A stretch of 64,000 nt of DNA from Pseudoruegeria sp. HB172150 (GCF_013184805.1 NZ_JAATNG010000002.1:124001-188000); one strand, 5' to 3'. Numbered from the stretch's first letter, positions 7,568 to 17,140 are shown. The notes: a model not told the origin generated them from the sequence alone. Numbers and translations are program-made.

Positions 7568-8338
7568 TCAGCTGGATTTTTTCCGGCGCCGGCCAAGGAA
7601 GCCGAAGATGCCGAGGCCGCTGGCGATCAGCGGCAGCGAGGCCGGAAGCGGCACCGCGCTTGGATTGTTGTCCGGATCGGTCGAGTCGATCACCTTCTGG
7701 ACCTTCGACTTGATCGCGGCTTCAAAGCCCTCGAAGGTGTCCACCTTGATGATGAAGCTGTCCTCCAGCGGGTTCGGCAGAGCATCGCCCGCGTTCAGGA
7801 CCTGAACGGTGCCCGGGAACGCGACAGGCTCCAGTACCGAGGTGCTGGCCGAGGTTGTCACCGCCTCGAAATTGAGGCTGTCCCATCCGTTGGCTGCCAG
7901 CGCGGCGGCTTCCGGCGAGAAGGTGCTGGAGACACCGTCGGTAACCACGTTGACCAGCCCCACCGTGTCGCCGATGTCGCCGTGCAACAGGTCGATCAGG
8001 GTCAGCGCCTGGCCGATGTCTGTGCCTCCGCCCTGATTGTCATAATCCTGGATAGTCGTCTGGACAGCGGCAAGAGTAGCAGAGCTGTCGATCACTGTCG
8101 GAGACAGGACGGTGTTGGCCGGTCCCGAGCTGAAGGCGACAACGGTCACTTCGTAGGTGCTGTCGGTCGGCAACTGCGCGAGCGCGGCGGCGAGACCGTT
8201 CTGGATGAAGTCGAATTCGGTGTCATCGACACTGCCAGACTCGTCCAGAGCAAAGGCCAGTTTCGTCACCGCATGTGCGGCAGGTGACAAGACTGAATAG
8301 ACTAGTGCGCAAGCACAAACTAGGAACAGATTTTTCAT
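7568..8338 (-). CDS. VWA-domain (DUF1194-like) protein with VPLPA-CTERM sorting tail
   Basis: A 256-residue exported protein. A signal peptide (MKNLFLVCACALVYS...HA) is followed by a von Willebrand A domain; the MIDAS metal site is DESGSVD around residues 33-39. The C terminus is SAVPLPASLPLIASGLG, a hydrophobic helix and a final RRRKK, the classic VPLPA-CTERM signal processed by an exosortase in Rhodobacterales. The frame runs 58 codons further upstream, but the ATG at 8338 has GGGGGAAAG before it and begins the signal peptide. It probably binds a protein partner at the outer surface or in the periplasm. No exosortase gene lies in the window. Confidence 0.85.
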   Translation of the reverse strand: MKNLFLVCACALVYSVLSPAAHAVTKLAFALDESGSVDDTEFDFIQNGLAAALAQLPTDSTYEVTVVAFSSGPANTVLSPTVIDSSATLAAVQTTIQDYDNQGGGTDIGQALTLIDLLHGDIGDTVGLVNVVTDGVSSTFSPEAAALAANGWDSLNFEAVTTSASTSVLEPVAFPGTVQVLNAGDALPNPLEDSFIIKVDTFEGFEAAIKSKVQKVIDSTDPDNNPSAVPLPASLPLIASGLGIFGFLGRRRKKSS

Positions 8339-8608
8339 ACTTTCCCCCAAGGTTCTCAATAATAATTGCGTGCGGAATATCCAAAGCTGCACGCCGTCCG
8401 AGGTTTCCAGAGGAATTGCCTTAAGGGAAGGATTTTGTTGGATATACTGTCTGGATTGCAACCAGAGGGATCCGATTTCAACCCAGGGTTTCCCGCATGT
8501 TAACCAATGCAATTGTTTTTCGGGGAACCGTTCCCGTTATTTGGTATATCCGCTCTATCTTTACCTTACGTAAGAACAGAATCGCATTCTGACAGTTCTT
8601 CCGAAGCT

Positions 8609-10603
8609 CTATCGCCTGGCCGCGTCATCGAATGCCACGGCAACCAGCGGCGCGATGACGGTACGGGCCGCGGTGGCCGAGAGATGGTCGTCGTCGGCAT
8701 AGGCGGGACGGTCGCCGATGACGAGGGTGCACTGATCGCCGCAGAGGCCGGCAAGCGGATCGAGGAGGGTTGCGCCGGTCTTTTCCGCCGCGCCTGTCAG
8801 GATCTCCATGGTGCGCGCGCGTCTTTCGAGGACGGTCTCTGTAGCGGGACCCGGGGGGATCGGGTTGCCGCGGGCCAAGCTGCGGGCAAGGCGATCCGGT
8901 ACGTTCCAGGCGAGTTCCGGCACCGGAGCGACGATGACGATGTTGCGGCCGGTTGCGGCAATCTCGGCGAGGGTCTGGTCGAGGCCGGCGGAGAAGACCG
9001 CGGCATTGCCCTGGGGCGAGGGCGGCCGCGTCGTGTCGCCGCGTCTGCGCAGGATCACATCGCTTCCGCTGCCGGGGCGGGTGCCCTCGACGGAGAGCGC
9101 CCAGCGGGCCGCGAGGATCACGGTTCCGAAATCATCGGTGTCCCGCAGGTGGGCCATGACCGCCGTGTTGAAATCAGCGCAGCCTGTGTTTTCCGACGCT
9201 CTGACGCGCTCGATGCCGATGACAGGCGGGCAGGCGAGGTGGGTCGCGACGGCGATCGCTTTCCCGGCGTCGGCGGCCGCCTTGTCGAAACCAGGCGACA
9301 TCGCGTCGGCGTGGCTGTCGCCCCAGAGGAGGTAGTCGGCTCCTGTCCAGTCGGTAACGGTGTCGGCGGCGCCGATTACGCAGAGACCGTCCTTGGGGGT
9401 CCGTTCCAGACATTTGCGGCGGAACGGGTTTGTGTCATCGGCGCCGGCGAGCATCCGCAGGACATCCGGCTGATATCTCTGCGGCATGCCGTTCGTCAGG
9501 AAGAGCGCGGCGCCGGCGAGGCCCATCGCGGCGATGGCGATGGCGGAGAGCCCGAAGACGTCGCGGCGCCGGCGCAGAAGGCGGGTGTCGCGGAACGGAG
9601 TTTCGACGAAGCGGTAGGAGAGCCAGGCGAGGAGCAGCGACACCGCGATCCCGGCTGCGGCCTTCGCCGGGGGCAGGTGGACGGAGCCATGCTCGGCGCG
9701 CATCAGCGCGAAGACCGGCCAGTGCCAGAGGTAGAGCGAGTAGGAGATCCGGCCGATCAGCACGAGGGGCCGGAACTCGAGCAGGCGGGTCACGCGGCTG
9801 CGCGTTGTTCCGGCGCCGACAAATATCAGAGCGGCGGTGCCGAGAACCGGGGGCAGGGCGGTGAGGCCGGGGAAGGTCGTCTCGGCCGAATAGGCGATGG
9901 CGGGGACGAGGATCGCGAGGAGACCGGCCAGCCCGAGGAGACCGTTCGGCAGGGGAGTGAGGCGGTTTGTCGGACGCGCGACGGCAAGGAGCGCGCCGAT
10001 GCCGAGTTCCCAGGCGCGCAGGTGGGGGAGGAAGAAGGCGGATCTCTGGGCGGTGTGGACCTTCGCTTCGGCGAGCCAGAACGAGCCGACGGTCAGGATG
10101 GCGAGGGCGGCAAGCAGGTAGGATCTTCGTGGGGCCCTGAAGAGTAGCCAGAGGAGGAGGGGGAAGACCAGATAGAACTGTTCCTCTACGGCCAGCGACC
10201 AGGTGTGCAGCATCGGGGCGAGTTCGGCCGCCGGAGTGAAATATCCGAAATAGCGCCAGAAGAATATGTTGGAGGCGAAGGCCGCGGTGGCGACGGCGCT
10301 TTTGCCGAGGGACTCGAAGGCGTCCGGGAACAGGATGAAGGCGCCGGCCAGCATCGTGGCCAGGGTCATCACGGTCAGCGCGGGCAGGATGCGGCGGGCG
10401 CGGCGTTCGTAGAATTTCCAGACGGAGAATCTCCCGCCTTCCAGGTCGGTGATCAGGATCGTGCAGATCAGGTAGCCGGAGATGACGAAGAAGACATCGA
10501 CGCCGATGTAGCCGCCGCCGGCAAAGGGGAGGCCGGCATGGAACAGGACGACCGGGAGGATGGCGACGGACCGGAGGCCGTCGATATCGGCCCGGTACTT
10601 CAC
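8609..10603 (-). CDS. OafA-type acyltransferase with C-terminal SGNH domain
   Basis: A 664-residue integral membrane protein. Residues 1-370 form the acyltransferase-3 domain with about ten membrane segments; the N terminus YRADIDGLRSVAILPVVLFH and GYIGVDVFFVISGYLI are diagnostic. Residues ~420-664 form a periplasmic SGNH hydrolase-like domain with LLWGDSHADA (nucleophile Ser) and DDDHLSATAA (Asp-x-x-His pair). Such fusions O-acetylate surface polysaccharides, lipopolysaccharide or exported sugars. It stands alone here, with no other polysaccharide gene nearby. Confidence 0.9.
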   Translation of the reverse strand: MKYRADIDGLRSVAILPVVLFHAGLPFAGGGYIGVDVFFVISGYLICTILITDLEGGRFSVWKFYERRARRILPALTVMTLATMLAGAFILFPDAFESLGKSAVATAAFASNIFFWRYFGYFTPAAELAPMLHTWSLAVEEQFYLVFPLLLWLLFRAPRRSYLLAALAILTVGSFWLAEAKVHTAQRSAFFLPHLRAWELGIGALLAVARPTNRLTPLPNGLLGLAGLLAILVPAIAYSAETTFPGLTALPPVLGTAALIFVGAGTTRSRVTRLLEFRPLVLIGRISYSLYLWHWPVFALMRAEHGSVHLPPAKAAAGIAVSLLLAWLSYRFVETPFRDTRLLRRRRDVFGLSAIAIAAMGLAGAALFLTNGMPQRYQPDVLRMLAGADDTNPFRRKCLERTPKDGLCVIGAADTVTDWTGADYLLWGDSHADAMSPGFDKAAADAGKAIAVATHLACPPVIGIERVRASENTGCADFNTAVMAHLRDTDDFGTVILAARWALSVEGTRPGSGSDVILRRRGDTTRPPSPQGNAAVFSAGLDQTLAEIAATGRNIVIVAPVPELAWNVPDRLARSLARGNPIPPGPATETVLERRARTMEILTGAAEKTGATLLDPLAGLCGDQCTLVIGDRPAYADDDHLSATAARTVIAPLVAVAFDDAARR

Positions 10604-11139
10604 GCGCGTCGGTCTCGTCTGGGCTGGGTGCGCAATGCGGGGGTCCTGCGGCCGGCCTGTGTTCGGTTTTGGTCTTGTTGTGTCGCAGTCGCTTGGAGGT
10701 GTCCGTTGATACGGGCAGTCCCTGGATCGTTGCTAGCGGAAGGTTGGAGGCATATCAAGAACGGCGGTCGGCCAATACGCGGCAGGATTGAAATCGGCCC
10801 AGTGGTGGACAGACGATTCCGGGAAGCGACGAGACCTTTATGGGGTGGTTATCGTGCATCCCCGTTGAGTCCGTGGCTCATATACTGGTGATCGCGGGGA
10901 CGTACCCGAAGATTTCAAGGTAGCAGCACTGAACACAGGTTCGCCTGTGCGTAGGGGCGCGTTTGAGGGCTGCCACGGTGCGATCGAAAGAGTAACGAGC
11001 TAGGCGTCTTTGGCATCGTCGGCACTTCCCCTGCGTAAATTACCATGTTCAAAATCTGCAGTTTCTATAGTAGTGTGGCCAGAACTTCACGATTCCAATA
11101 AGATTCTGATTTTTCTGCCAAATATTTGGGTTCTAGATC
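10604..11139. other. Divergent intergenic region of 536 bp, A+T-richer on the right
   Basis: Between the acyltransferase start and the pentapeptide gene I see no gene with good support. Composition falls to clearly A+T-rich from about 11000. A frame crossing 10740-10890 ends without recognisable domains and is probably not coding. Confidence 0.5.
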
Positions 11140-12660
11140 ATGTCGGACGGATCCTCTTCAAAAATTCCGGAACATCAGCTCAAGGACGGACGCGGCGCAT
11201 ACCTGTCGGTAATAACGGTCTCGGTGTATTTTTTGGTGACCGTTTCGGGCGCAACGGATGCGGAGCTGATTGGAAACTCTCGCCAGGTCAATCTCCCTGT
11301 AATCAATATTCTCGTTTCCGGCGATAAATTCCTTTGGATCGTGCCGGTGACCATAGTGGGGTTTTTGGTATATTTGCACATTCTGGCCGTAAACGTATTC
11401 TCCTTTCTGGAGGGGAAGCTCGGCAGAAAGATTGATAATTACGACTTTTTCTCGGTTCCGCTGTATTTTCGGTGGATTTTCATTTTTCTCCCGCGAGTTT
11501 TAAAGGACAGAGTGCAGGTATATTTGTCCATATTGGCGCTCTATGCCGTACCTATTGTAAGTATATATTACGTTTGGTGGCGAACGCATTCACTTCATAT
11601 CTCTCCTCTTTCAATGTTTCTTCTTTTATTGATGTTCGTGATTGCATGCATGTTCTTCGTCTCCCTCTTCATAATTGGAAGGATGGTAGAATTGAAGAGT
11701 TGGAGCGTATTTGTCTTTTCCTGTGCTCAGTTTTTCGTCCTCTTCCTTGTGCTTCTATTTGTAACGATTGTCCGTATCGAGGTGATGGACAGCACGGTTT
11801 TCGCCCGGGCCGAGTTAAGTCGTGGCAATCTCGTTCGTCGGCCGGAGGGATACGTTCCCAGGTTCGTCTGGGCCAGAAAATATCTGAAGGAAGCTGGAGT
11901 TACCAAAGACGATGATACGAACAGGCAAGCCGTCGAAGACACATGGTACCACACCCGAAAGTACTATCTTCTTGAGATGGCTCCATTGGAATTGGACCGT
12001 GTAGACTTGTCGGGCGCCAGGATGAACCATGCCTTCCTGGCAGGGATATATATGCGGTCTGCGGACTTTCGGCGATCTGTCTTAAACAATGCTGATATGG
12101 AGGATGTGGATGCGTCCAATTCCTCATTCGACGGCGCCGACCTAAGTGGCGCGCACCTAGAACAGGCGTTCCTGCGGCATAGTACATTCAAGGGGGCGCG
12201 CTTGATCAAAGCGGGTTTGGAGGAGGCGCGCCTTTCTTGTGCGAAGTTTGAAGACGCCGTCATGCATGAGGCACGTTTCGATGGCGCCTTCATGGACAGT
12301 ACCGATTTCACCGGTGCAAACCTCGCCAATGCGTCGTTCAGGGGGGCCTACGGCAAGCGTGCGGACTTTCGCGGTGCGAAAATGGAGGGGGCAGACCTGG
12401 AAGGCGCTGTCCTGTGGCACGCGGACTTGTCGACGGCGACCGGCCTGACGCAGGAGCAATTGGACACAGCGGTCGGTGATGAGAACACGAAGCTGCCCCC
12501 CGGGCTTTCGATCAAGACATGCGTCGACAGCCTTCCTCACCCACCGTTGCCATACCGGAAGCAGTGGTGGCTTGAAGTAGGTTGGGTTCAGGATCGCATT
12601 CTGTGCAGCAGTGTGAAAACCGTGCCCTTAACCAAAAGCATCCCGTGCAGACAGGATTGA
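11140..12660 (+). CDS. Membrane protein with pentapeptide repeats
   Basis: A 506-residue protein. The N-terminal half (about residues 20-215) holds five or six membrane segments, including IVPVTIVGFLVYLHILAVNV and SMFLLLLMFVIACMFFVSLF. A linker region follows, then pentapeptide repeats from about residue 284 to 435 (for example DLSGARMNHAFL, DFTGANLANASF), which form a right-handed beta helix. A typical post-repeat segment (TGLTQEQLDTAVGD) closes the domain. Codon use in the first 700 bases is much A+T-richer than in neighbouring genes, a sign of transfer. The function is unknown; a role in membrane protection or protein contact is possible. Confidence 0.8.
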   Translation: MSDGSSSKIPEHQLKDGRGAYLSVITVSVYFLVTVSGATDAELIGNSRQVNLPVINILVSGDKFLWIVPVTIVGFLVYLHILAVNVFSFLEGKLGRKIDNYDFFSVPLYFRWIFIFLPRVLKDRVQVYLSILALYAVPIVSIYYVWWRTHSLHISPLSMFLLLLMFVIACMFFVSLFIIGRMVELKSWSVFVFSCAQFFVLFLVLLFVTIVRIEVMDSTVFARAELSRGNLVRRPEGYVPRFVWARKYLKEAGVTKDDDTNRQAVEDTWYHTRKYYLLEMAPLELDRVDLSGARMNHAFLAGIYMRSADFRRSVLNNADMEDVDASNSSFDGADLSGAHLEQAFLRHSTFKGARLIKAGLEEARLSCAKFEDAVMHEARFDGAFMDSTDFTGANLANASFRGAYGKRADFRGAKMEGADLEGAVLWHADLSTATGLTQEQLDTAVGDENTKLPPGLSIKTCVDSLPHPPLPYRKQWWLEVGWVQDRILCSSVKTVPLTKSIPCRQD

Positions 12661-12669
12661 CGCGCCGGT

Positions 12670-14493
12670 CTACCCCTCCATCGCCTCCAGTTCGTCGATG
12701 AACCCGGCGATCATGCCCAGGCCCTTGTCCCAGAATTTCGGATCGCTGGCATCGAGGCCAAACGGCGCGAGCAGTTCCTTGTGGTGCTTCGAACCGCCGG
12801 CTTTCAGCATCTCGAAATACTTGTCCTGAAAGCCCGCGTCGCCTTCCTCGTAGACGGCGTAGAGCGCGTTCACGAGGCCGTCGCCGAAGGCGTAGGCGTA
12901 GACGTAGAAGGGCGAGTGGACGAAGTGGGGAATGTAGGCCCAGAAGGTCTCGTAGCCGGGCATGAATTCGAACGCCGGGCCGAGGCTCTCGCCCTGGACG
13001 GACATCCAGAGCGCGTTGATGTCGTCCGGGGTCAGTTCGCCGGTGCGGCGGGCGTCGTGGAGCTTGCATTCGAAATCGTAGAAGGCGATCTGGCGCACGA
13101 CCGTGTTGATCATGTCCTCGACCTTGCCGGCGAGGAGGACCTTTTTCTCGGTGTCGGATTTCGCATTGGCGAGGAGCTTACGGAAAGTCAGCATCTCGCC
13201 GAAGACCGATGCCGTTTCGGCCAGTGTCAGGGGTGTGCTGCTGAGCAGTTCGCCCTGGCCCGCGGCCAGCACCTGGTGGACGCCGTGGCCGAGTTCGTGG
13301 GCGAGCGTCATCACGTCGCGCGGTTTGCCGAGGTAGTTCAGCATCACGTAGGGGTGGACGTCGGTCACGGTCGGGTGGGCGAAGGCGCCGGGGGCCTTGC
13401 CGGGTTTGACGGCGGCGTCGATCCAGCCCTTGTGGAAGAAGGGTTCGGCGATCTCGGCCATCTTCGGGGCGAAGCCGGAATAGGCGTCGAGCACGGTCGC
13501 GGTCGCCTCGTCCCAGTCGACGGTGCGCTGTTCCTCCATCGGTAGCGGCGCGTTGCGGTCCCAGACCTGCAGCTTGTCGAGGCCGAGCCATTTGCGTTTC
13601 AACTCGTAATAGCGGTGCGAGAGCTTGGGGTAGGCGGCGACGACGGCGTTGCGCAGCGCCTCGACCACTTCGGGTTCGACGTGGTTCGCCAGGTGGCGGC
13701 CGTGCTGCGGCGACGGCATCTTGCGCCAGCGGTCTTCGATCTCCTTCTCCTTCGCAAGCGTGTTGTGGACACGGGCGAAGAGCTTGATGTTCTCGGCGAA
13801 GACGCGGGCGAGTTCATGGGCGGCTTCCTCGCGCCTGTCGCGCTCGGGCTCGGAGAGGTAGTTGAGCGTGCCCTCGATGCCCTGCTCCTCTCCCTCGACT
13901 GTGAAGGTCAGGCCGGCGAGCCATTCGTCGAAGAGCTTGTTCCAGGACGAGGCGCCGACGACGGACTGGTCGTGGAGGAAGCGTTCCAGCTCGTCCGAGA
14001 GCTGGTGCGGGCGCATGGCGCGGAGCCGGTCGAAGATCGGCTTGTAGCGGGCGAGGTCGGCGTTTTCCGCGAAGAGCGCGTCGAGATGCTCGTCGGGGAT
14101 GCGGTTGATCTCGAGGCTGAAGAAGACCAGTGGAGTCGAGAAGGTGGTGATGCGGTCCTGCAGATCGGAGAGGAACTTGGCGCGTTCGGCATCGGTGGTC
14201 TGCTGGTAATAGCGGAGGCCCGCGAAGGACATGATGCGGCCGGAGACCATGTCGATCTTCTCGTGCCGCAGGACGCAGTCGAGCATGCCCTTGGCGTCGA
14301 GTTCGGTGAGTTTGCCCTCGTAATCGGCGGCGAAGGAGGCGCAGGCCTCTTCCAGCCAGTCCATGTCACGCTTCAGTTCCGGCGCGTCGGGGGCGGCGTA
14401 GAGATCGGTGAGGTCCCATTCGGGCAGGTCGCCGAGGTTCTTGCCTTTGCCCGAGGCGTTGGCGTCGAAGGCGGGGCTGGGGGCGGTGCGCAT
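12670..14493 (-). CDS. pepF: Oligoendopeptidase F (M3 family metallopeptidase)
   Basis: A 607-residue cytoplasmic zinc peptidase of the M3B family. The active site is LAHELGHGVHQVL (HExxH) around residue 390, with the third ligand Glu in LAETASVFGE about 25 residues later. The N-terminal helical half is intact and the length is typical (about 600). It degrades oligopeptides of moderate length. The frame is open 64 codons upstream to 14685, but the ATG at 14493 fits the family N terminus and follows GAAAGGACATTCC. It is convergent with the pentapeptide gene, only 9 bp between stops. Confidence 0.93.
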   Translation of the reverse strand: MRTAPSPAFDANASGKGKNLGDLPEWDLTDLYAAPDAPELKRDMDWLEEACASFAADYEGKLTELDAKGMLDCVLRHEKIDMVSGRIMSFAGLRYYQQTTDAERAKFLSDLQDRITTFSTPLVFFSLEINRIPDEHLDALFAENADLARYKPIFDRLRAMRPHQLSDELERFLHDQSVVGASSWNKLFDEWLAGLTFTVEGEEQGIEGTLNYLSEPERDRREEAAHELARVFAENIKLFARVHNTLAKEKEIEDRWRKMPSPQHGRHLANHVEPEVVEALRNAVVAAYPKLSHRYYELKRKWLGLDKLQVWDRNAPLPMEEQRTVDWDEATATVLDAYSGFAPKMAEIAEPFFHKGWIDAAVKPGKAPGAFAHPTVTDVHPYVMLNYLGKPRDVMTLAHELGHGVHQVLAAGQGELLSSTPLTLAETASVFGEMLTFRKLLANAKSDTEKKVLLAGKVEDMINTVVRQIAFYDFECKLHDARRTGELTPDDINALWMSVQGESLGPAFEFMPGYETFWAYIPHFVHSPFYVYAYAFGDGLVNALYAVYEEGDAGFQDKYFEMLKAGGSKHHKELLAPFGLDASDPKFWDKGLGMIAGFIDELEAMEG

Positions 14494-14727
14494 GGAATGT
14501 CCTTTCGCTCGGTCCCGGGTGACATATTTCCATGAACGGTTGGTTTCAAGCGAGGCTTGCGCAGGGGCAGGGCCGTGGCCTATGCATTGCGCAGGCCCGG
14601 CCCGGGCCTCCCTCCCTCCGATACGGGGCAGCAGCGGACCTGCGGGGCAACTTTCGGCACATGACCTGATCAGGGCCTGGCGCATGAGGAGGGGTTGCGA
14701 TCTTCGCCCGTATCAGGAGGTGACCGG

Positions 14728-15441
14728 ATGAAATTATCCGTTCCTATCTATCGGTTGAAACGCGAGGCGCGGCGGCTGTCGCGGGCGGAAGGCATTCCTC
14801 TGGCGGAGGCGCTGGACCGGATGGCGGCGCGCGAGGGGTTCGCGAGCTGGAGCCTGCTGGCCGCGCGGATGGCGGAGCAGGGGCCGGGGCGCAAGCTGCT
14901 GGCCGAACTTGCGCCGGGCGAGCTGGTGCTGGTCGCGGCGCGCCCGGGCCAGGGCAAGACGCTGCTGGCGCTGGAGGTGCTGGCCGAGGCCGTGGCGGCC
15001 GGGCGGCGCGGCTGGTTCTTTACGCTTGAGTATACCGAGGCGGATGTGGCTGAGCGGCTGCGCGACATCGGCGCCGGGTTGGCGGGGCTGCAGGGCGGGC
15101 TGTCCGTGGATTGCTCGGACGCGATCTCGGCCGACTACCTCTTGCAGGTTGCTTCTGCTGCGGAGCGCGGGTCGGTGGTCGTGATCGACTACCTGCAATT
15201 GCTGGATCAGCGGCGGGAGTTACCGGAACTGTCAAAACAGGTGGAGCGGCTGGCGGCCTTCGCGCGGGAGACCGGGGCGGTGGTGCTGCTGATCTCGCAG
15301 ATCGACCGGCGCTTCGATGCGGTGTCGGGGCGGCTGCCGGGGATGGCGGATCTGCGGCTGCCGAACCCGGTGTCTTTGCAGGCGTTTTCGCGTGCGTGCT
15401 TCCTGCATGACGGGGAGATGCGGCTGGAGGCCGTGGCGTAG
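14728..15441 (+). CDS. Short DnaB/RecA-like ATPase
   Basis: A 237-residue protein with one P-loop ATPase domain of the DnaB/RecA fold: Walker A ARPGQGKTLL around residues 71-80, the FFTLEYT strand, and Walker B VVVIDYLQLLDQ around residue 155, followed by ISQIDRR as the sensor strand. This pattern copies the replicative helicase core, but the DnaB N-terminal domain is absent. Instead there is a 45-residue helical segment ending EGFASWSLLAARM. The ATG at 14728 follows AGGAGGTG, an excellent ribosome site. Unwinding activity is not proven; a repair or accessory role is possible. Confidence 0.78.
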   Translation: MKLSVPIYRLKREARRLSRAEGIPLAEALDRMAAREGFASWSLLAARMAEQGPGRKLLAELAPGELVLVAARPGQGKTLLALEVLAEAVAAGRRGWFFTLEYTEADVAERLRDIGAGLAGLQGGLSVDCSDAISADYLLQVASAAERGSVVVIDYLQLLDQRRELPELSKQVERLAAFARETGAVVLLISQIDRRFDAVSGRLPGMADLRLPNPVSLQAFSRACFLHDGEMRLEAVA

Positions 15442-15452
15442 GGTCGTTCCTG

Positions 15453-15481
15453 GGGCCGGGCGGTTTCGGACCGTCCGGCCC
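15453..15481. terminator. Strong hairpin between ATPase and ligase genes
   Basis: Twelve-base arms GGGCCGGGCGGT (15453-15464) and ACCGTCCGGCCC (15470-15481) pair with a single G-U wobble and a TTCGG loop. The right arm ends at the first base of the ligase stop codon. No U-run is present on either side. Confidence 0.5.
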
Positions 15482-17073
15482 TAGCCGTAGGCTTCCAGCA
15501 TCTGCTTCAGGTCGTCCAGCGTGTTCGCCTCGCCCGGCGGCTTGTCGTGGCGCCAGCGCGCCATGCGGGGAAAGCGCAGCGCCACGCCGGATTTGTGGCG
15601 GGTGCTTTTCTGGATGCCTTCAAAATGGATCTCGAACACATGCTCGGGCTTCACCGCGCGGACGGGGCCGTAGCGTTCCAGCGTGTTGCGGCGGACCCAG
15701 GCGGTGATCCGGCGGAATTCCTCGTCGGTGAGGCCGGAATAGGCCTTGGTGAAGGGCACCAGCTGATCGCCGTCGCGGACCGCGAAGGTGAAGTCGGTGA
15801 ATAGGTTGGCGCGGCGTCCGTGGCCGGACTGGGCATAGATCATCACCGCGTCGATGGAGAGGGGATCAACCTTCCATTTCCACCAGTCGCCCTTCTTGCG
15901 GCCGGTGAGGTAGGGGCTGTCGAGGCGTTTGAGCATCAGGCCCTCGGCGCCGTGGTCGCGGGATCTGGCGCGCGTTTTGGCGAGGTCGTCCCAGTCTGCG
16001 GCGTCGATACGGGGGGAGAGGCGGATCGGGGCGTCTTTCGGGAGGTTTCCGGTGAGGGTTTCCAGGAGGGCGCGGCGCTCTGCCATCGGGCGGCTGCGGA
16101 TGTCCTCGCCCTGCCATTCGAGGAGATCGTAGGCCTTCAGGATCACCGGCGCCTCGGTCAGGAGTTTCTTCGGTACGGTCTTGCGGCCGATGCGTTTCTG
16201 CAGGGCGGAGAAGGGCAGCGGGGCGTCGCCGGTCCAGGCGAGGATTTCGCCGTCCATCACTGTGCCGTCGGGGACGAAATCGAGCGCGGCGGCGAGTTCG
16301 GGGAAGCGGTCGGTCATCAGTTCCTCGCCGCGGGACCAGACGTGGTGGGTGCCGCCGCGCAGGACGAGCTGGCCGCGGATGCCGTCCCATTTGCGCTCGG
16401 CCAGCCAGTTGGTGACGGGGCCGAGCGTGTCGGGCGGATCCTCCAGCTGGTAGGCAAGGTAGAAGGGGTAGGGGCGGGACAGGTCCTCGGCCGGGTCGGG
16501 GGAAAGGATGAGGGTTTCGTAGGTGGTCGTGTCGGGGGTCCAGTCGCCCATCAGGCGGTGGGCGAGGTCGGGCTCGTCGATGCCGGTCGCCTGCGCCAGC
16601 GCGCGGGTCATCAGCTTTCGGCTGACGCCGACGCGGAAGCCGCCGGTGAGGAGCTTGTTGAAGAGGAAGCGCTCGGTGGCGTCGAGCTGGTCCCATGCGT
16701 CGAGGATGAGCTGTTTTCGGGCGGGTTCGTCGACGGTCGGAAGCGTGCGGATCTGGGCGATCCAGTGGGTCAGAGAATTGTCGGAGCCGTGCGATTGCGG
16801 CGGCAGGACAAGGGCGATGGTTTCGGCGAGGTCGCCGGTGATGGCGTAGGACTCTTCGAACAACCAGAGCGGGATTCCGGCGCGTTCGGAGGCCCATTCG
16901 CGCAGGATTGTCGCATTCACCGTGCGCTTGGGGCGGCGGCCGGAAAGGAGCGCGATGGTCCAGAGACGGTCTGGCTCGGGCGCTTCGGTGAAATAGTCGG
17001 CCAGCGCCTCGACCTTGGCGGTGGTGCGGGTGGTCTGGTCGAGCCGGGTGAAGAGGGCGGCGAAGCGTTTCAT
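15481..17073 (-). CDS. ATP-dependent DNA ligase
   Basis: A 530-residue ligase with the three expected parts: an N-terminal DNA-binding domain, an adenylation domain with the nucleotidyl Lys in ERKWDGIRGQ near residue 226, the downstream DGEILAW and EGLMLKR motifs, and a C-terminal OB fold. This is the bacterial LigB/LigC-like type found next to a metallo-beta-lactamase exonuclease. It joins nicks in DNA using ATP. The ATG at 17073 (MKRFAALFTRL) matches the family; the 16 codons before it look spurious. It follows the exonuclease gene on the same strand with 67 bp between, so they are likely cotranscribed. Confidence 0.93.
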   Translation of the reverse strand: MKRFAALFTRLDQTTRTTAKVEALADYFTEAPEPDRLWTIALLSGRRPKRTVNATILREWASERAGIPLWLFEESYAITGDLAETIALVLPPQSHGSDNSLTHWIAQIRTLPTVDEPARKQLILDAWDQLDATERFLFNKLLTGGFRVGVSRKLMTRALAQATGIDEPDLAHRLMGDWTPDTTTYETLILSPDPAEDLSRPYPFYLAYQLEDPPDTLGPVTNWLAERKWDGIRGQLVLRGGTHHVWSRGEELMTDRFPELAAALDFVPDGTVMDGEILAWTGDAPLPFSALQKRIGRKTVPKKLLTEAPVILKAYDLLEWQGEDIRSRPMAERRALLETLTGNLPKDAPIRLSPRIDAADWDDLAKTRARSRDHGAEGLMLKRLDSPYLTGRKKGDWWKWKVDPLSIDAVMIYAQSGHGRRANLFTDFTFAVRDGDQLVPFTKAYSGLTDEEFRRITAWVRRNTLERYGPVRAVKPEHVFEIHFEGIQKSTRHKSGVALRFPRMARWRHDKPPGEANTLDDLKQMLEAYG

Positions 17074-17140
17074 GGTGCGCTTGCCTGTGATTGGGTTTGC
17101 TTCAGCTTCCGGCTCACCCAAGCAGATCGGCCGGTCTGGT

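Noticed and set aside
10740-10891. Possible transposase remnant in the 10.8-kb gap
   Set aside because: A frame with scattered Arg and Gly runs through it, but no catalytic motif or terminal repeats were seen.
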